Shown: positions 1-9,790, counted from the first letter of the stretch. The stretch is 30,134 nt of DNA from Gnetum montanum (GCA_015680685.1 MNCI01020297.1:772694-802827), one strand, 5' to 3'. Made by a program: numbers and translations. Notes: generated from the sequence alone by a model not told the origin.

Positions 1-261
1 CTGCAAGGTTTATCCAAACAAGTTCGTCTTTATTGCCGTACACAACTTGGGTTCAGGTTACAAGCTGCTCGAATAAAGAGCCGTTCACTCTAGGACTCCT
101 ACTTCGGGCACATGGGGAAAAATTCTAACTCTGGAGTGATCAATCTGCCAGAGCTTCGCTACACTAGCCAGGATTTGGAAAATAAGGGGAGTGTCGCCTC
201 TTATTTATAGAAATGGCGGCGGGACGCTATATCGCGGCCTAGTGTAAATCGCGTCTCATCA
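1..261 (-). repeat. Partial LTR related to the Athila/Tat-type element (left edge of window)
   Basis: This stretch resembles the part of the 5330-6243 LTR that runs from about 5920 to its end. In the same order it has CTGCAAGG, the tttatt motif (29-34, minus-strand AATAAA), GGGCAC, AGAGCTTCGCTAC and tatttata (202-209, a minus-strand TATAAATA box). It ends in TCATCA at 261, like the two complete LTRs. Its spacing and many bases differ, so it is a related subfamily and not a recent copy. On the minus strand it is the U3/R start of an LTR. It is either a solo LTR or the 5' LTR of an element whose body lies left of the window, because 262-826 does not look like internal sequence. Confidence 0.8.
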
Positions 262-826
262 GGTGAGTATCATGAGTTGAAAAATGTTGTACATATTTCA
301 AGGTAGAATGTTCATGATAGAAAAATCAAATGAATCAACATGGATAATGTAAAAATGTATAGAAGATATACCAATGTGTTTTGAGTCATTACTTTTACAA
401 TTCTTGTTATCTTTAGGGGATTGTGAGTAAGTGGAAAAAAGTTTTAGCTGTTTTCTTGCATCTTCATTGAAGATGTAAAAACCTAGTACAAATCCTTGCA
501 TCATTAATCAATTAAATGACATGGTAAAAATACAAATCCTTGCCCATAAGCCTCTTGACATCACCATGGAAAGATACATAAAAATGGCTCAACACTATTT
601 GAATCATAATTTTAGCCAAAGAGAGATATTAATGCACATTGTAAAATGGCTAAGGCAAGAAAAAAGAGAGCACATGGACATGTATGTAATGGGCTAGGTG
701 CATAAAAAGTCCTTAGCCCAAACCAAGATGGCCTTAAACATCATTGCTAGCATAGAAGGTAAATGACAAAAGAAATAATTAGCTAAGGACTACAATTGTG
801 ATTCATCACATAGACAAGGGGCTTGG
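262..826. other. Non-coding flank between two LTRs
   Basis: AT-rich sequence with no supported gene. It contains a 12-bp direct repeat, ACAAATCCTTGC, at 488-499 and 532-543. A short inverted repeat pairs GGGCTA (691-696) with TAGCCC (714-719). It also contains the string ATGGCCTTAAAC near 729, which resembles the core of the 27-bp repeats at 28218-28379. It is probably the older target sequence into which the Reina-like element inserted. Confidence 0.5.
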
Positions 827-1120
827 TGTAGGAACAGCTCTTTTGATTCCCTTTTGCTTATCCTATAATTTTTTTTTGTAGTTTTTGCACTAAGAGAAGA
901 TCTACACATGGGTGTTCATTTTTTACATGTGTTCTTATGTTGAAGTTTTATGATGAAGATTTTTGGGTGTTTTGGCATGTTTTAAAGTGCTTTTTAGCTT
1001 ACTTTGATGAGTTTATGAGGTTCTATTATCTATGGAAACTTTTTGGAAGACATGCAAAGGCTCCAAGCATCAAACTGAGCACTTTTATTTTTGTCATCTA
1101 CAGGATAAACGTCTCCCCAA

Positions 1121-1221
1121 AGATGTCTTCCCTCAAGCAAGTATGTGCCAAGTTCAAAGGAGATGTCTACCAAAAATAGTGGACATCTCTCTTGATAGTA
1201 TGGTTTTCACAATAGATGTCT
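1121..1221 (+). promoter_or_regulatory. AGATGTCT motif cluster in U3
   Basis: The octamer AGATGTCT occurs at 1121-1128, 1161-1168 and 1214-1221, with an inverted-like GGACATCT at 1181-1188. The 3' LTR keeps copies at 20125-20132, 20165-20172 and 20185-20192. The cluster lies upstream of the TATA box, where enhancer repeats usually sit. That it binds a transcription factor is inference. Confidence 0.4.
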
Positions 1222-1363
1222 ACATGAAATAAGACACATTTATGTTGAAAAAGGAGAAAAAGGATCCAACATGGTGTTTCGATTGGAAAAAATTCAAAAG
1301 ACTCCAAATATGTATGGAAAACATCTAGGGAGGAAAATAAAAAGCATCCTAGGATTTTGGATC

Positions 1364-1370
1364 TATATAA
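1364..1370 (+). promoter_or_regulatory. TATA box of the Reina-like 5' LTR
   Basis: TATATAA lies about 455 bp before the LTR end, a plausible U3 promoter position. The equivalent site in the 3' LTR reads TCTATAATTA, so the box is damaged there. Confidence 0.5.
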
Positions 1371-1823
1371 TTATGTATGCATTCATCCATGGGAAAGGGA
1401 GGATAGTTGGTATGTAAGGACAGTTGTGCAAGAGAAAGTGGATGAGCACATTGGATGAGGGTAATTGATGATTGCAACTCCAAGATCAGCTTGTGGTATG
1501 TTGATCTATGTGTTCTATTCTCTTGTATCTCACTTTTGAGTTGAGATCCTAGTCCTGGGTTATGGGAGAGATTTCTATTAGTTGTGTCTTAGATTAAGAA
1601 CAACCATTGTGTGATTGTAGAGACTCACATTCTATACTACCATTTGAGTGTGATAGGTTTTTGGGTGCTTGTGGGTTGTGTGAACCCTCATGTAATCTTC
1701 TAATAAGTTAATTGAAGATAGCTAGTTCTCTTGTTTTCTAGCAATTAATTTTATCTTGGCATAATATCTAGATTTAGTACATGAAGGTGATTTATTTGTG
1801 GAGTAAACCTACTCAAACATTAT

Positions 1824-1835
1824 TGGTATCAGAGC
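1824..1835 (+). other. Primer-binding site, initiator tRNA-Met
   Basis: TGGTATCAGAGC is the standard complement of the 3' end of plant initiator tRNA-Met, used by chromoviruses to prime minus-strand cDNA. It lies five bases inside the LTR end. The match is exact over these 12 bases. Confidence 0.93.
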
Positions 1836-1884
1836 TTAGGTTTATTGGTGCTTGGATTTTGGTTGAGGAAGTTGTCAATTTTAG

Positions 1885-3155
1885 ATGGCATCTAAGAAGA
1901 TACAGATGCAAAATTTGAATAGGGACATGGAGAGCATGAAGTTAGCCTTCTAGATGATGGTTGCTTGATTGGATGAAATCAATGTGAAGGTGGATACATA
2001 AGCTAGTCCTAGCCATATCCAAACACATGGAGGTGAAGAGAATGTACGTTTAGATGAAGAAGTTTCAGAGATAAGTGGAGATCGTGTATATGAAGAGGGA
2101 GATCAATCTAGCTATGGGAGTGTAGGAAATCATCAACCAAGGATTCCAATGGAAGAAAATCCTATTCCTTAAATAATAACTCCAAGGGCTTGAGCAATGC
2201 TCAGTACTTCTACAAACAATATTGATGATGAATATGAGGCAAGGCTTGCAAGAATGTTCAGAAATGCTTCAAGAATTCCATATGTAGAGTTGAAGACTTT
2301 CAATGATGTTGATGGCACCAATGCTTTTGCAAGTTGGTTGAAGATACTTTAGAAGCATTTTATATTAGAAGAGGTATCAAATAACTTGAGGGTACCTATT
2401 AATAAATCTAGATTAGAAGTTATGGATTCTACATGGTGAGAGAATGAGTCTCATGGTTAGGAAAGATAAAATAGTTAGCCTATCAGAGATTGACATATGA
2501 TGAAATATAGGTTGCAGAGAAAATTTTAATAGTCTCGTTAGAGACATGAAACCATTATGAGGTTAAAATTCCTAAGGTAAGGTTACAAGGATGTCAAAGA
2601 ATTTTATATCAAATTTTTTGATCTATTCCATCAGCTATGGTAAACTCAAAGGAGTATGGGAAAGCTTCAATCCTTTTAGGAGCTCTCAAAATGGAATACT
2701 AGTAAGAGTTTTCCTTTTATGAGCCATAAACCCTTGATGAGGCTAATGATTTGGTACTCAAGGTTGAGAAGAAATTAGGTGGATTCAGAAACAGGAGAAA
2801 ACAAACTTCTAAGGATAAGAAGAAGGGATCTAGATTTGATAATGGATTCAAACCTAAATTTAAAGATAAGGAGAGTAGCCAAGAAAAGAAAATTGAAGGA
2901 GGTGATGAGAAGGGTAAAACTAGGAAGGACCTAAGCAAGGGAGACAAGGGTCAAGGTAGCAACTCATCAAAATTTTAATGCTTCTTATGTGGAGAATGAG
3001 GACATACACAATGGAAATGATCACTTATTAGGTTTGCTAAGGGAAAATATGTGCAAACCATGAAGGCATAGGAGACATCAAGCCAAGCTCTTTAGAGAGG
3101 TAATCCTAATGCATCAGAAATTGAGGATGTTTCAAAATCAAATTCTTGTGCATTC
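1885..3155 (+). pseudogene. gag: Reina-like gag remnant with CCHC zinc knuckle
   Basis: Gag is the nucleocapsid/capsid protein that packages element RNA. The likely start is the ATG at 1885, about 50 bases after the PBS, giving MASKKIQMQN. The capsid part includes VELKTFNDVDGTNAFASWL (about 2285-2345), typical of this region in plant chromovirus Gag. A basic Lys-rich stretch (2751-2975) follows. A zinc knuckle spans 2979-3020, reading C-F-L-C-G-E-stop-G-H-T-Q-W-K-stop, so the fourth Cys codon is now TGA and one internal codon is a stop. Many TAG/TGA codons and frame changes disable it. It runs directly into the protease region. Confidence 0.82.
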
Positions 3156-3503
3156 ATGAGGAATGTTATTAGAGGAGATCATCTTAATAGGAAATTGTTA
3201 TTTTGGATTGGAGCTAGTTGTTTACTTAGTGAGGAAAGGATTCATGTTTTAATTGATGGGGACACCCAAGAAAATGTTATTTCTTATAAGGTAGTTGCTA
3301 GATTAGGTTTGGTAACTAATCCCCATCCTACACCATATAAGATGCATTGGTTTTCTAAAGATTTTTCCAAAGTGGTGAAGGAAAAATGTAGCTTGAAATT
3401 TAAAATTGAAATTTTTCATGATGTTGTGAGGTGTGATGTGCTTCCAATAGATTGTGCTAATGTAATTCTTGGTAGACCTTGGAATTTTGACAATGGTGCT
3501 TAG
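3156..3503 (+). pseudogene. Reina-like aspartic protease remnant
   Basis: This would be the retropepsin that cleaves the Gag-Pol polyprotein. A 115-codon open stretch contains HVLIDGDTQENVISYKVVAR, matching the family's D-[ST]-G active-site loop (usual form LIDSGS) followed by the helix with LVxKLGL. Later come a Pro-Tyr-Lys segment (PHPTPYKMHW) and the C-terminal VILGRPW signature. The active-site triad is altered to D-G-D, so the enzyme would probably be inactive even without the flanking stops. Its position between the zinc knuckle and RT is as expected. Confidence 0.85.
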
Positions 3504-3581
3504 TTTGATGAAGCAAGAAATGCATGGAGTGTTGTTAGACTTGATGGAATCCATGATTTGATTCCTATGACAAGTAAATAA

Positions 3582-4734
3582 GTGAAGCAAAAAAGCTTAC
3601 TTAATGCTTTCTTAATCCCTCTAGGAGAGAGAAAATATATTAAGGAACATGATGAAACTATTTTTGGTTTTGTTGTTATGGAAATAGTTGCTACTAACCA
3701 TGATGATGTGCAAGTTGAACTTCATATAGGTGTGCTAGGCTTGAAGGAGAAATGTTTTAAGGTGTTTAAGGAGAATTGGATGGACTACCACCAATGAGGA
3801 ATATATAGCATCATATGAACTTCATTGTTGCTACTACCATTCCAAACAATAGAGCTTACTAGATGGCACCAAATCAGAGGGTTGAATTACAAAGGTAAGA
3901 AAGGGCTACATGCAAATGGCTTCATGAGGAAATCCATTTCACTTTGTGTAGTTCTAATGGTGCTAGTGCTAAAGAAGGATAGTAATGAATGGAAGATGTG
4001 CATTGATTCCAAGGTAGTGAATAGGATAATAGTGAGGTACATGTTTCCTATTCCAAGGATGGATGATATTATTGATGTCCATACTAATTCTAAAATTTTT
4101 AGCAAAATTGATTTGAAGAGTGGGTACCATCAAATTAGAATCAAGCCTAGTGATGAGTGGAAGATAGCTTTCAAAACACCAAATGGATTTTTTGAGTGGT
4201 TGGTGATGCAATTTGGGCTCACAGATACACTTGCCACATTCATGAGGTTGATGCATGATGTATTGAAGGACTTGATTGGTAAGTTTTATATTATCATTTT
4301 TAATGATATTTTGGTATTTAGCTCTAATGAGAAAGAGTACTTGGATCACTTAAGTATGGTGTGCATTAAGTTCAAGTAGGCAGAATTGGTGATCAATGTG
4401 AAGAGAAGTCATTTCTACAAGAGAGAAATCACATATTTGGGGCATGTGGCTTCTAAAAATTAGATTCAAAATGGAAATTACCAAGGTGAAGGCTATAAGG
4501 GATTGGCCAACTCATACTAATGTTAGAGAGGTAAGATCATTCCATGGTTTAGTAGGTTTTTATAGATAGTTCATCAAAAATTTCAGTGGTATTTCATGAT
4601 CTATGTTTGCTTTGTTAAAGGAAAATAAGGAGTTTATGTTGGATAATGAAACCAAAGGAAGCTTTGACTTGTTAAAAGAAAATATTACTGGTGAACCTAT
4701 GCTCACAATTCTAGATTTTTAGAAGCTCTTTCAG
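3582..4734 (+). pseudogene. Reina-like reverse transcriptase remnant
   Basis: RNA-dependent DNA polymerase that copies the element. The linker from 3582 leads into RT at about 3930. Visible motifs are WKMCIDSKVVN, FPIPRMDDI, FSKIDLKSGYHQIRI, WKIAFKTPNGFFEWLVMQFG and FNDILVFSSN. The invariant YxDD box reads I-F-N-D, and its first Asp codon is now AAT (4302-4304), so catalysis is lost. The longest open piece is 3825-4379. Beyond it the thumb and connection (ITYLGHV, then VREVRSFHGLVGFYR) continue with stops and a frameshift near 4460. The motif wording fits Reina more closely than other chromovirus groups. Confidence 0.88.
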
Positions 4735-5085
4735 GTGGAGGTGGATGCAAGTGGATTTTCCATCGATGGGGCACTTTCACAAGAAGGTAGGTTTGTTGCT
4801 TTCTTTTTTGAAAAGTTTAATGAGTCAAGGAAAAAATATATTATATATGAGAAGGATTTGTACACTATTCTTCAAGTAATTAAGCATTGGAGGCATTACT
4901 TATTACCCAAAGAAATCACTTTGATGAAAAACCACAAAGAACTTCAATTTCTAAACTCACAAAGGAAGTTGAGTGTAAAGCACATGATGTGGGTTATGTA
5001 GATACAAAAATTCAATTTTATGTTGAAGCACAGAAGTTGAAAAGCAAATGTGGTAGCTGATGCATTATCTAGGGTGCATGTGGTA
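4735..5085 (+). pseudogene. Reina-like RNase H remnant
   Basis: RNase H removes the RNA strand of the RNA-cDNA hybrid. Open from 4735 to 5001, it begins VEVDASGFSIDGAL with the first catalytic Asp in DAS. It continues through KYIIYEKDLYTILQVIKHWR, the usual Y-x-x-x-E-K-E-L segment. The normally conserved TDH reads KNH, with Asn at 4930-4932. After the stop at 4999-5001 the frame continues with NVVADALSRVH, matching the family's VADALSR end. At least three stops interrupt it. Confidence 0.82.
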
Positions 5086-5329
5086 AATTTTAGTGTACCT
5101 CATCTGAAAGGTATAAGTCATTTTTCTTCTTTATATAAGCATGATGTTGATTTTAAGCAAGTTTGGAGGAGCCTCAAAGATCTATTTATGAATAGGATAG
5201 ACCAATGGAGGTACTATCATATTCAAAATGAACTATTATTTAAGAATGGAAAGGTATGTGTTCCTAAATATGATTTTAGAAAAATGATTTTGTTTGAAAA
5301 GCATTGTAGTGGCATGGAAGGTTACATGG
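5086..5329 (+). pseudogene. Reina-like integrase, N-terminal part (before nested insertion)
   Basis: Integrase joins cDNA to the genome. This piece holds the linker from RNase H, then the start of the HHCC zinc-binding domain: LLFKNGKVCVP, then the first zinc-ligand His in EKHCSGMEGYM. The reading frame runs into the nested LTR at 5330. Joined to the continuation at 18583, it keeps the expected zinc-finger order in the same frame, with the second His in VGRHYF. This shows that the two pieces were once contiguous. Confidence 0.9.
5325..5329. other. Target-site duplication CATGG, left copy
   Basis: CATGG directly precedes the nested LTR (TGATGAGAGAC at 5330) and matches 18578-18582 exactly. 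A 5-bp duplication is the size made by Ty3/gypsy integrases. Confidence 0.95.
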
Positions 5330-5947
5330 TGATGAGAGACTAGGTATCCCTAAGCCCAACCATACGAATCACAAGTGTTCAAGCACAACTCGGTTGAAAT
5401 ATATAGACTGTAAGCACTTAACATACACAAGACTTCTAACCAATGAAACCTTGGGTTAGAACGGTCGTTGTTATCCTAATCTCACTTGTGAAGCTCTGTT
5501 TACGTTGGTTAAGTGAGACTAAGGCTAATGATTTTTATATCTTTTTAATTATCTTTTTTGATGACTAATTGAAGTATGGAAGGTAAGGAATAGACTATAA
5601 TCTAGTCTCTAATTATCCTAGTTTATATTCTAACTACTCCTAGCATAAGTATCCGATCCCATCTTCCGAGCACATTTTGAGCATTTCCTAACACTACTGG
5701 GTTACCAGACGTTAAGTGTCGCTGGGCTTACCAAGTGTTTGGATTACGTTCGAGATGGCTGTACTTATGTATTTTATGAACTACGAATGAATACTATTGA
5801 TCAAAATTATAATAATGAAAACATAATTAATCAACAAGTAACTAATAAAGCATTAACACGTAATTAATAAAGCATAAACATTTTAAACTATTAAATGCAT
5901 GAAACAACTAAGTCCAAATGCTGCAAGGTATGATTGAACAGTTTGTC

Positions 5948-5953
5948 TTTATT
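5948..5953 (-). terminator. Poly(A) signal AATAAA in the 3' LTR
   Basis: The minus strand reads GGCAATAAAGAC here, about 170 bases downstream of the TATA box, which suits an R-region polyadenylation signal. The same signal is present at 18257-18262 and 29-34 in the related LTRs. Confidence 0.5.
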
Positions 5954-6122
5954 GCCATCACGCCAAGGGGCTCAGATACATTAGCACTCGAATAAAGATT
6001 TGATTACTTTTCTTACACCTGCTACGGGCACTTGGAAAATATTCTATCTCTTGCAGGAGCAAACTACGAGAGCTTCGCTACAACTACTCAAAAAGATGCC
6101 TAAATGAGGTGGAAGGTCCTCA

Positions 6123-6130
6123 TATTTATA
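6123..6130 (-). promoter_or_regulatory. TATA box in the 3' LTR
   Basis: TATAAATA on the minus strand, 113 bases inside the LTR start. It is conserved in both other LTR copies of this type. GTGGCTACGT lies just upstream of it on the minus strand, at 6143-6152. Confidence 0.6.
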
Positions 6131-6243
6131 GATCCTAGAAAGGTGGCTACGTAAACATGGCCATGCCCTACGTCGATGGGCTTGCATTGACGCGGCCATG
6201 TATATGCGGCCCAGTCGATGAATTGACTTTTGACACTTCATCA

Positions 6244-6502
6244 TATCGCCACAACTGAGCAAAAACTCGTCCTTGATTTACTTTACAATTTGGAAGGTAT
6301 GGATTCTTATGTACAACACACATAACTTAACACATAAATGACACACACATGACACAACATAAATTTGACCAAGTGCCCGAGTTACAGAGGGGGAAAAATT
6401 ATAAAAATGGCAGTGTTTAGAGACAAAATTGAATACTCTGCTGGTCCTAGAGCCTCTGCTGTGTTGGATGATGCACAAAATTTCTAGAGAAGATTACACC
6501 AT
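6244..6502 (-). other. 3' non-coding stretch between extra ORF and 3' LTR
   Basis: No gene is supported here. A polypurine tract should sit just before the 3' LTR on the minus strand, but only TGTGGCGATA is seen there, so the tract is weak, diverged or decayed. A plus-strand run AGAGGGGGAAAAA at about 6386 is on the wrong strand and too far from the LTR. Confidence 0.5.
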
Positions 6503-8436
6503 CCCTAGGGGCGGTGGTTCTGATGGTCCTTCTCCAACCTCTAGCCCATGCGTTGGTGGCAGCACGGATGTCGGAAGTCCTGCAGCAGATGCAACTTCTA
6601 GAGGTAGCCGAAAAGCCTCCAAGAGAGCCCTCATTTTTTCTTCTTTGCTTCTAGGATCATTCAAGGTCTACGCGGCTTCTCCAATGTGTGCTAGAACTGG
6701 AATTTTCCAAGGGCAAGGTAGTTCTAGAAAGAGTTCTTTTAAATTAACAAACTAGGCTATGAACTGCTTGCGTTCGATATCGAACACTCAGATTGATGAT
6801 TGCAGCTGCTGGTAGTCATTCATTCTTTGGTCGAGGTCCTCAGTGATAGTACGTTGGCCTTCAAAGCTTGTTTGGAGGACCTCGAGTTCCACGTTTGCTA
6901 TTGCCAACTTCTATTTTGTTGCCTTGTGCACTTGGAACTCACCCTCCTATAGGGAATACAGGGCGGCCACTTGCTTTTCTAATTCTAACCATGGTCTCCC
7001 GGCTGTGAGCATAGCCAGGTTTGCATAGGGAAGGTTGGCTAACTCCATGTATTCTATCATTTCTTCGATTTGCAGCTCCTTTAGGTGAATTTCTGCTTTA
7101 TTGTAGGTGTTCAATCCATTGAAGATGGATTGCCATACATTGCCTCCTTCTCGGAGCTGCTAGAGCATTTGGTTCATCTGGGGTTTAGTGACTTGAATGT
7201 GCTTCTCGTTCACCTCCTTCTGCAATCCCACTTGATCCCTATAATGATTTTTGACTTTTTTGAATTTTAGGACCTCATTCTTCCAAGTGGCAATTTTGAT
7301 TGCAAACTTCTGTCGTAATGCCCGAACCTCCTCCATTGAAAGATTTTGATTTTCAGTAGCAAACCTTCTTATATCTACATTCACCCTGGCTAGCTCCTCT
7401 TGTTGTTGGTGGATGAAATCTTTCATGTGCTCATTCTTTCCACCAACATTACACAGGCGATGAACTTCTGCGGTCAGCTGCACGTTCTCCTGGCAAACCT
7501 TTGCCAAGTCCTTCTCTAAATGATATGCTCAGGCGTTTGCTATGGACTTTTCTAGGATCACCATCTCCATTTAATCCTCAACAACCTGAATTTTAAGCTT
7601 AAGCTATTGAAAAGCTTCATCTCTTGTGATTTCGTAGTTGAGGATGGCCAGATCAGCAAGCTAGGCTCTTAATTGGGCAACCTCCATTGCTAAGCGCTGA
7701 CAAGCAGCTTGAGCGACTTCTAGTTGCCCCTCCAAAACAAGGCTCTTGCCCCTTGCCAATAGTAGCTCTGACTGGGTTGCAATGATGTTTTTTGAAAGAT
7801 CGAAGACATCCAGAAGAAGTTTCCCAGTTCCTATTAGTTATCCAGAAATTCTTCATGTTAGGCTACATCAATCTTGCTACGTGAAGTTCCGGTAGATACC
7901 TGTACATCTTGTAATCTATGAATGTTTGGTATAGGTGCTTCCAGTGCATTGAGGACCATAGAAATTGTATCAGTAACCACTTCGGCCGCAACTTCCTATC
8001 CCTGGTGCTTCATCACCAGGACCATCGCCCCCTCACCATCCTCCAAGCATACCGAGAAAGTAGCAGCATTTCTTGAGATTTTAGGGAATAACTGCTGGGT
8101 TGTAGTGGATACATCTCGGATGCTTGGGTCTGTTCTGGTTGGAATGGATGCTCAGGTGGCAAAAAATATTGGCCTTGCCATTTCAAACAATTTGACTGAT
8201 TGAGCCACTTGCTCCAAGTGGCTCATGGCAGGGCAATAGACCAAAGGATTGTCTCCTCCACCAATTCTACCAAATTCCTCTTGCTAGCTCAAGAGTATTT
8301 CTTGGAGCTTGCAGATGTATTCTACCCTATTTTGCAAGCCTGGCTGCATTGTTTGCATAGGTGGTGGAGGTGGTTTCTGCTCTTCCTCTATCTTTGTGGT
8401 GGCACGAGTTTTATCTTTCATCATCTCTCACCATGA
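6503..8436 (-). pseudogene. Extra ORF after pol, C-terminal coiled-coil part
   Basis: A single minus-strand frame can be followed from about 8415 to a TAA at 6503, with only scattered stops and no evident frameshift. It starts with a charged and Pro-rich segment (KIEEEQKPPPPPM). A long Leu/Glu/Lys/Gln-rich region follows, with heptad-like spacing (SELLLARGKSLVLEGQLEVA; LAKVCQENVQLTAEVHRL; LKELQIEEMIEYMELANLP). It ends with a Pro-rich tail (HGLEVGEGPSEPPPLGMV). The whole reads as an extended coiled coil, suggesting a structural or oligomerising protein. Athila-type elements carry an additional, often called env-like, ORF at this place, but I see no signal peptide or transmembrane segment here. 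The function is unknown. Confidence 0.7.
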
Positions 8437-8459
8437 GGTAGTTGGGTGCACCAGATGAT

Positions 8460-9384
8460 GTCGTTAGAATACTATGCTGTCCCTACCCGTTTGCACAACT
8501 TTCGGATTAGGTAGGGAAAGGGGAGAGCTCTTCTTCCATGTTTGTTCTTAGTGAACCTTTTTTCAATCTCTAGAAATAATAGTTGTGGAAGAATCATGGG
8601 AAATATACCACTCAAGGCGCCACATGCACAAGAGGAAAAGGCTGTGATTTTGCTAGGTCTTACCATTGGATTCAAATGGTAAGATGCTATCTTGGATTAT
8701 ACTCTCTCTGCTGTGGTCAAGGAGTTGAATTCCTTATGCTCTACCCCATAGCACCATTGGATCCATTACACCTTCACCTCTAGATTAGCCTGCTTAGGAA
8801 TTTCTGCCACATCTGCCCCTATTTCGGGCAACTCCAGAGCTTGCGCTATAACTTCTGAAGAGTAAGAGACATAAATGTCTTTGATCCTTACTCTTGACCT
8901 TGGTTGCCAATTCATCCAGAAGAGATACATTTCTCTTAAGTACCACTCACCACTGGTTGTGATGATTGGCCACATCGGAGAGTTCTACAATTGAAGTCTC
9001 ATGTCTTCTGGAGCGTTATTGAGGAATGGTTCAAAATTTAACTCTTGGAGGACCATCCATTGCACCTTGCGTGGCATGATAGCATCAAGTTAGGCTTGGG
9101 TCAAGGTGACCTCAAGCTGTAGTGCTATCCCAGGAGTCTCATCCCCTAGCGATTGCATGCCAGGAATCTCCTCTTTGGGAATCTGGCTAACAGATTCCAT
9201 GTCAAGTCCTTCGCGGGAGGGCCTAGTTGCATGGGAACCCTTCGCATACTCTGGTGGTTGCACACCTCGTCCCGTTCCCTACATGGATGCTTGTCCCTTG
9301 GTTGTGGTAATCCTTCATCCCTTGGGTACCTCTGTTTGGATGCCATCTGAAAATAAACATAGCTTTTCGTTAGACTATTCATAA
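8460..9384 (-). pseudogene. Extra ORF after pol, N-terminal part with plant-transposon-protein-like domain
   Basis: Minus-strand pieces include MASKQRYPRDEGLPQPRDKH (from 9346; the same frame opens at 9382), then SGEWYLREMYLFWMNWQPRS and YSSEVIAQALELPEIG (8975-8766), then ILPQLLFLEIEKRFTKNKHG and LPFPYLIRKLCKRVGTA (8675-8472). The last motif and the upstream Leu-Pro segment resemble the domain found in Athila/Tat-associated ORFs and annotated as putative plant transposon protein (Transposase_32-like). This match is from memory of the family pattern. At least two frame changes separate the pieces. The likely start lies about 325 bases downstream of the U3-like promoter segment at 9707-9790. 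Confidence 0.5.
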
Positions 9385-9706
9385 GTAGTTTAAGATGGTC
9401 TGTATATACTTTCTTAGTTTGACCAAGTTATGTTAATGGCACAGGCACACCATTAAGTTTCCTGAAGCATTAAGCTAGGGGTTAGGGCTAAAGTATTTGT
9501 AATTAAAAAATTAATTAATTAATTACACAAGGGCACCCCCACCCCTTGACTAAGAGCATACCTCCAGGTGCATAAAAAGGGCAAGGACAAGTTGATGCAA
9601 ATATGCGATGGAATGTACGTGCATTGGGAAGGGTTAGGTAGAAAAAACAGCAACACTCCCCTTAATTTGGACTCTAAATGATGAAAAATGAAGAAGTGCA
9701 GCGGGG

Positions 9707-9790
9707 TATATATAGTGGTTAGGCGCTGCATCGATGGGGTCAGGTATACATAGTGGCTACGTATACGGGGCCCCGTATACACAGCACCAT
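9707..9790 (-). promoter_or_regulatory. U3-like internal promoter segment upstream of the extra ORF
   Basis: Read on the minus strand, a cluster of motifs (GTATACGGGG, then ACGTAGCCAC, then CATCGATGCA) is followed by TATATATA (9707-9714). The two LTRs have the same kind of cluster in the same order before their TATAAATA boxes. The 10-mer GTGGCTACGT is identical at 9753-9762, 6143-6152 and 18484-18493. This suggests that the spacer carries a second, LTR-derived or LTR-like promoter for a subgenomic transcript of the extra ORF. The promoter role is inference. Confidence 0.45.
9761..9780. repeat. Perfect 20-bp palindrome
   Basis: GTATACGGGGCCCCGTATAC is its own reverse complement over all 20 bases. 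It sits in the U3-like segment. The LTRs have related but imperfect GTATAC/GGCC strings at 18505-18550. Confidence 0.9.

Larger units (their letters stand above)
827..1819 (+). repeat. 5' LTR of the Reina-like element
   Basis: It starts TGTAGGAACA at 827 and ends ..AAACA at 1819, five bases before the primer-binding site. It aligns with 19845-20434, sharing for example GATTTTGG..ATAATTATGTATGCATTCATCCATG and the GTGGATGAGCACATTGG region. The 5' edge is fixed by where similarity to the 3' copy begins. The 3' edge is fixed by CA next to the PBS. The length is about 993 bp. It carries a TATA box at 1364 and repeated AGATGTCT motifs upstream. Confidence 0.85.
5330..6243 (-). repeat. 3' LTR of the nested Athila/Tat-type element
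   Basis: 914 bp. On the plus strand it starts TGATGAGAGACTAGG and ends GACACTTCATCA, so it has TG..CA ends. It aligns along its whole length with 17639-18577. On the minus strand it carries a TATAAATA box (6123-6130) and an AATAAA signal (5948-5953). Confidence 0.95.

Noticed and set aside
6381-6400. Purine run near the 3' LTR as polypurine tract of the nested element.
   Set aside because: It is purine-rich on the plus strand, but the element is on the minus strand, and it is more than 130 bases from the LTR.
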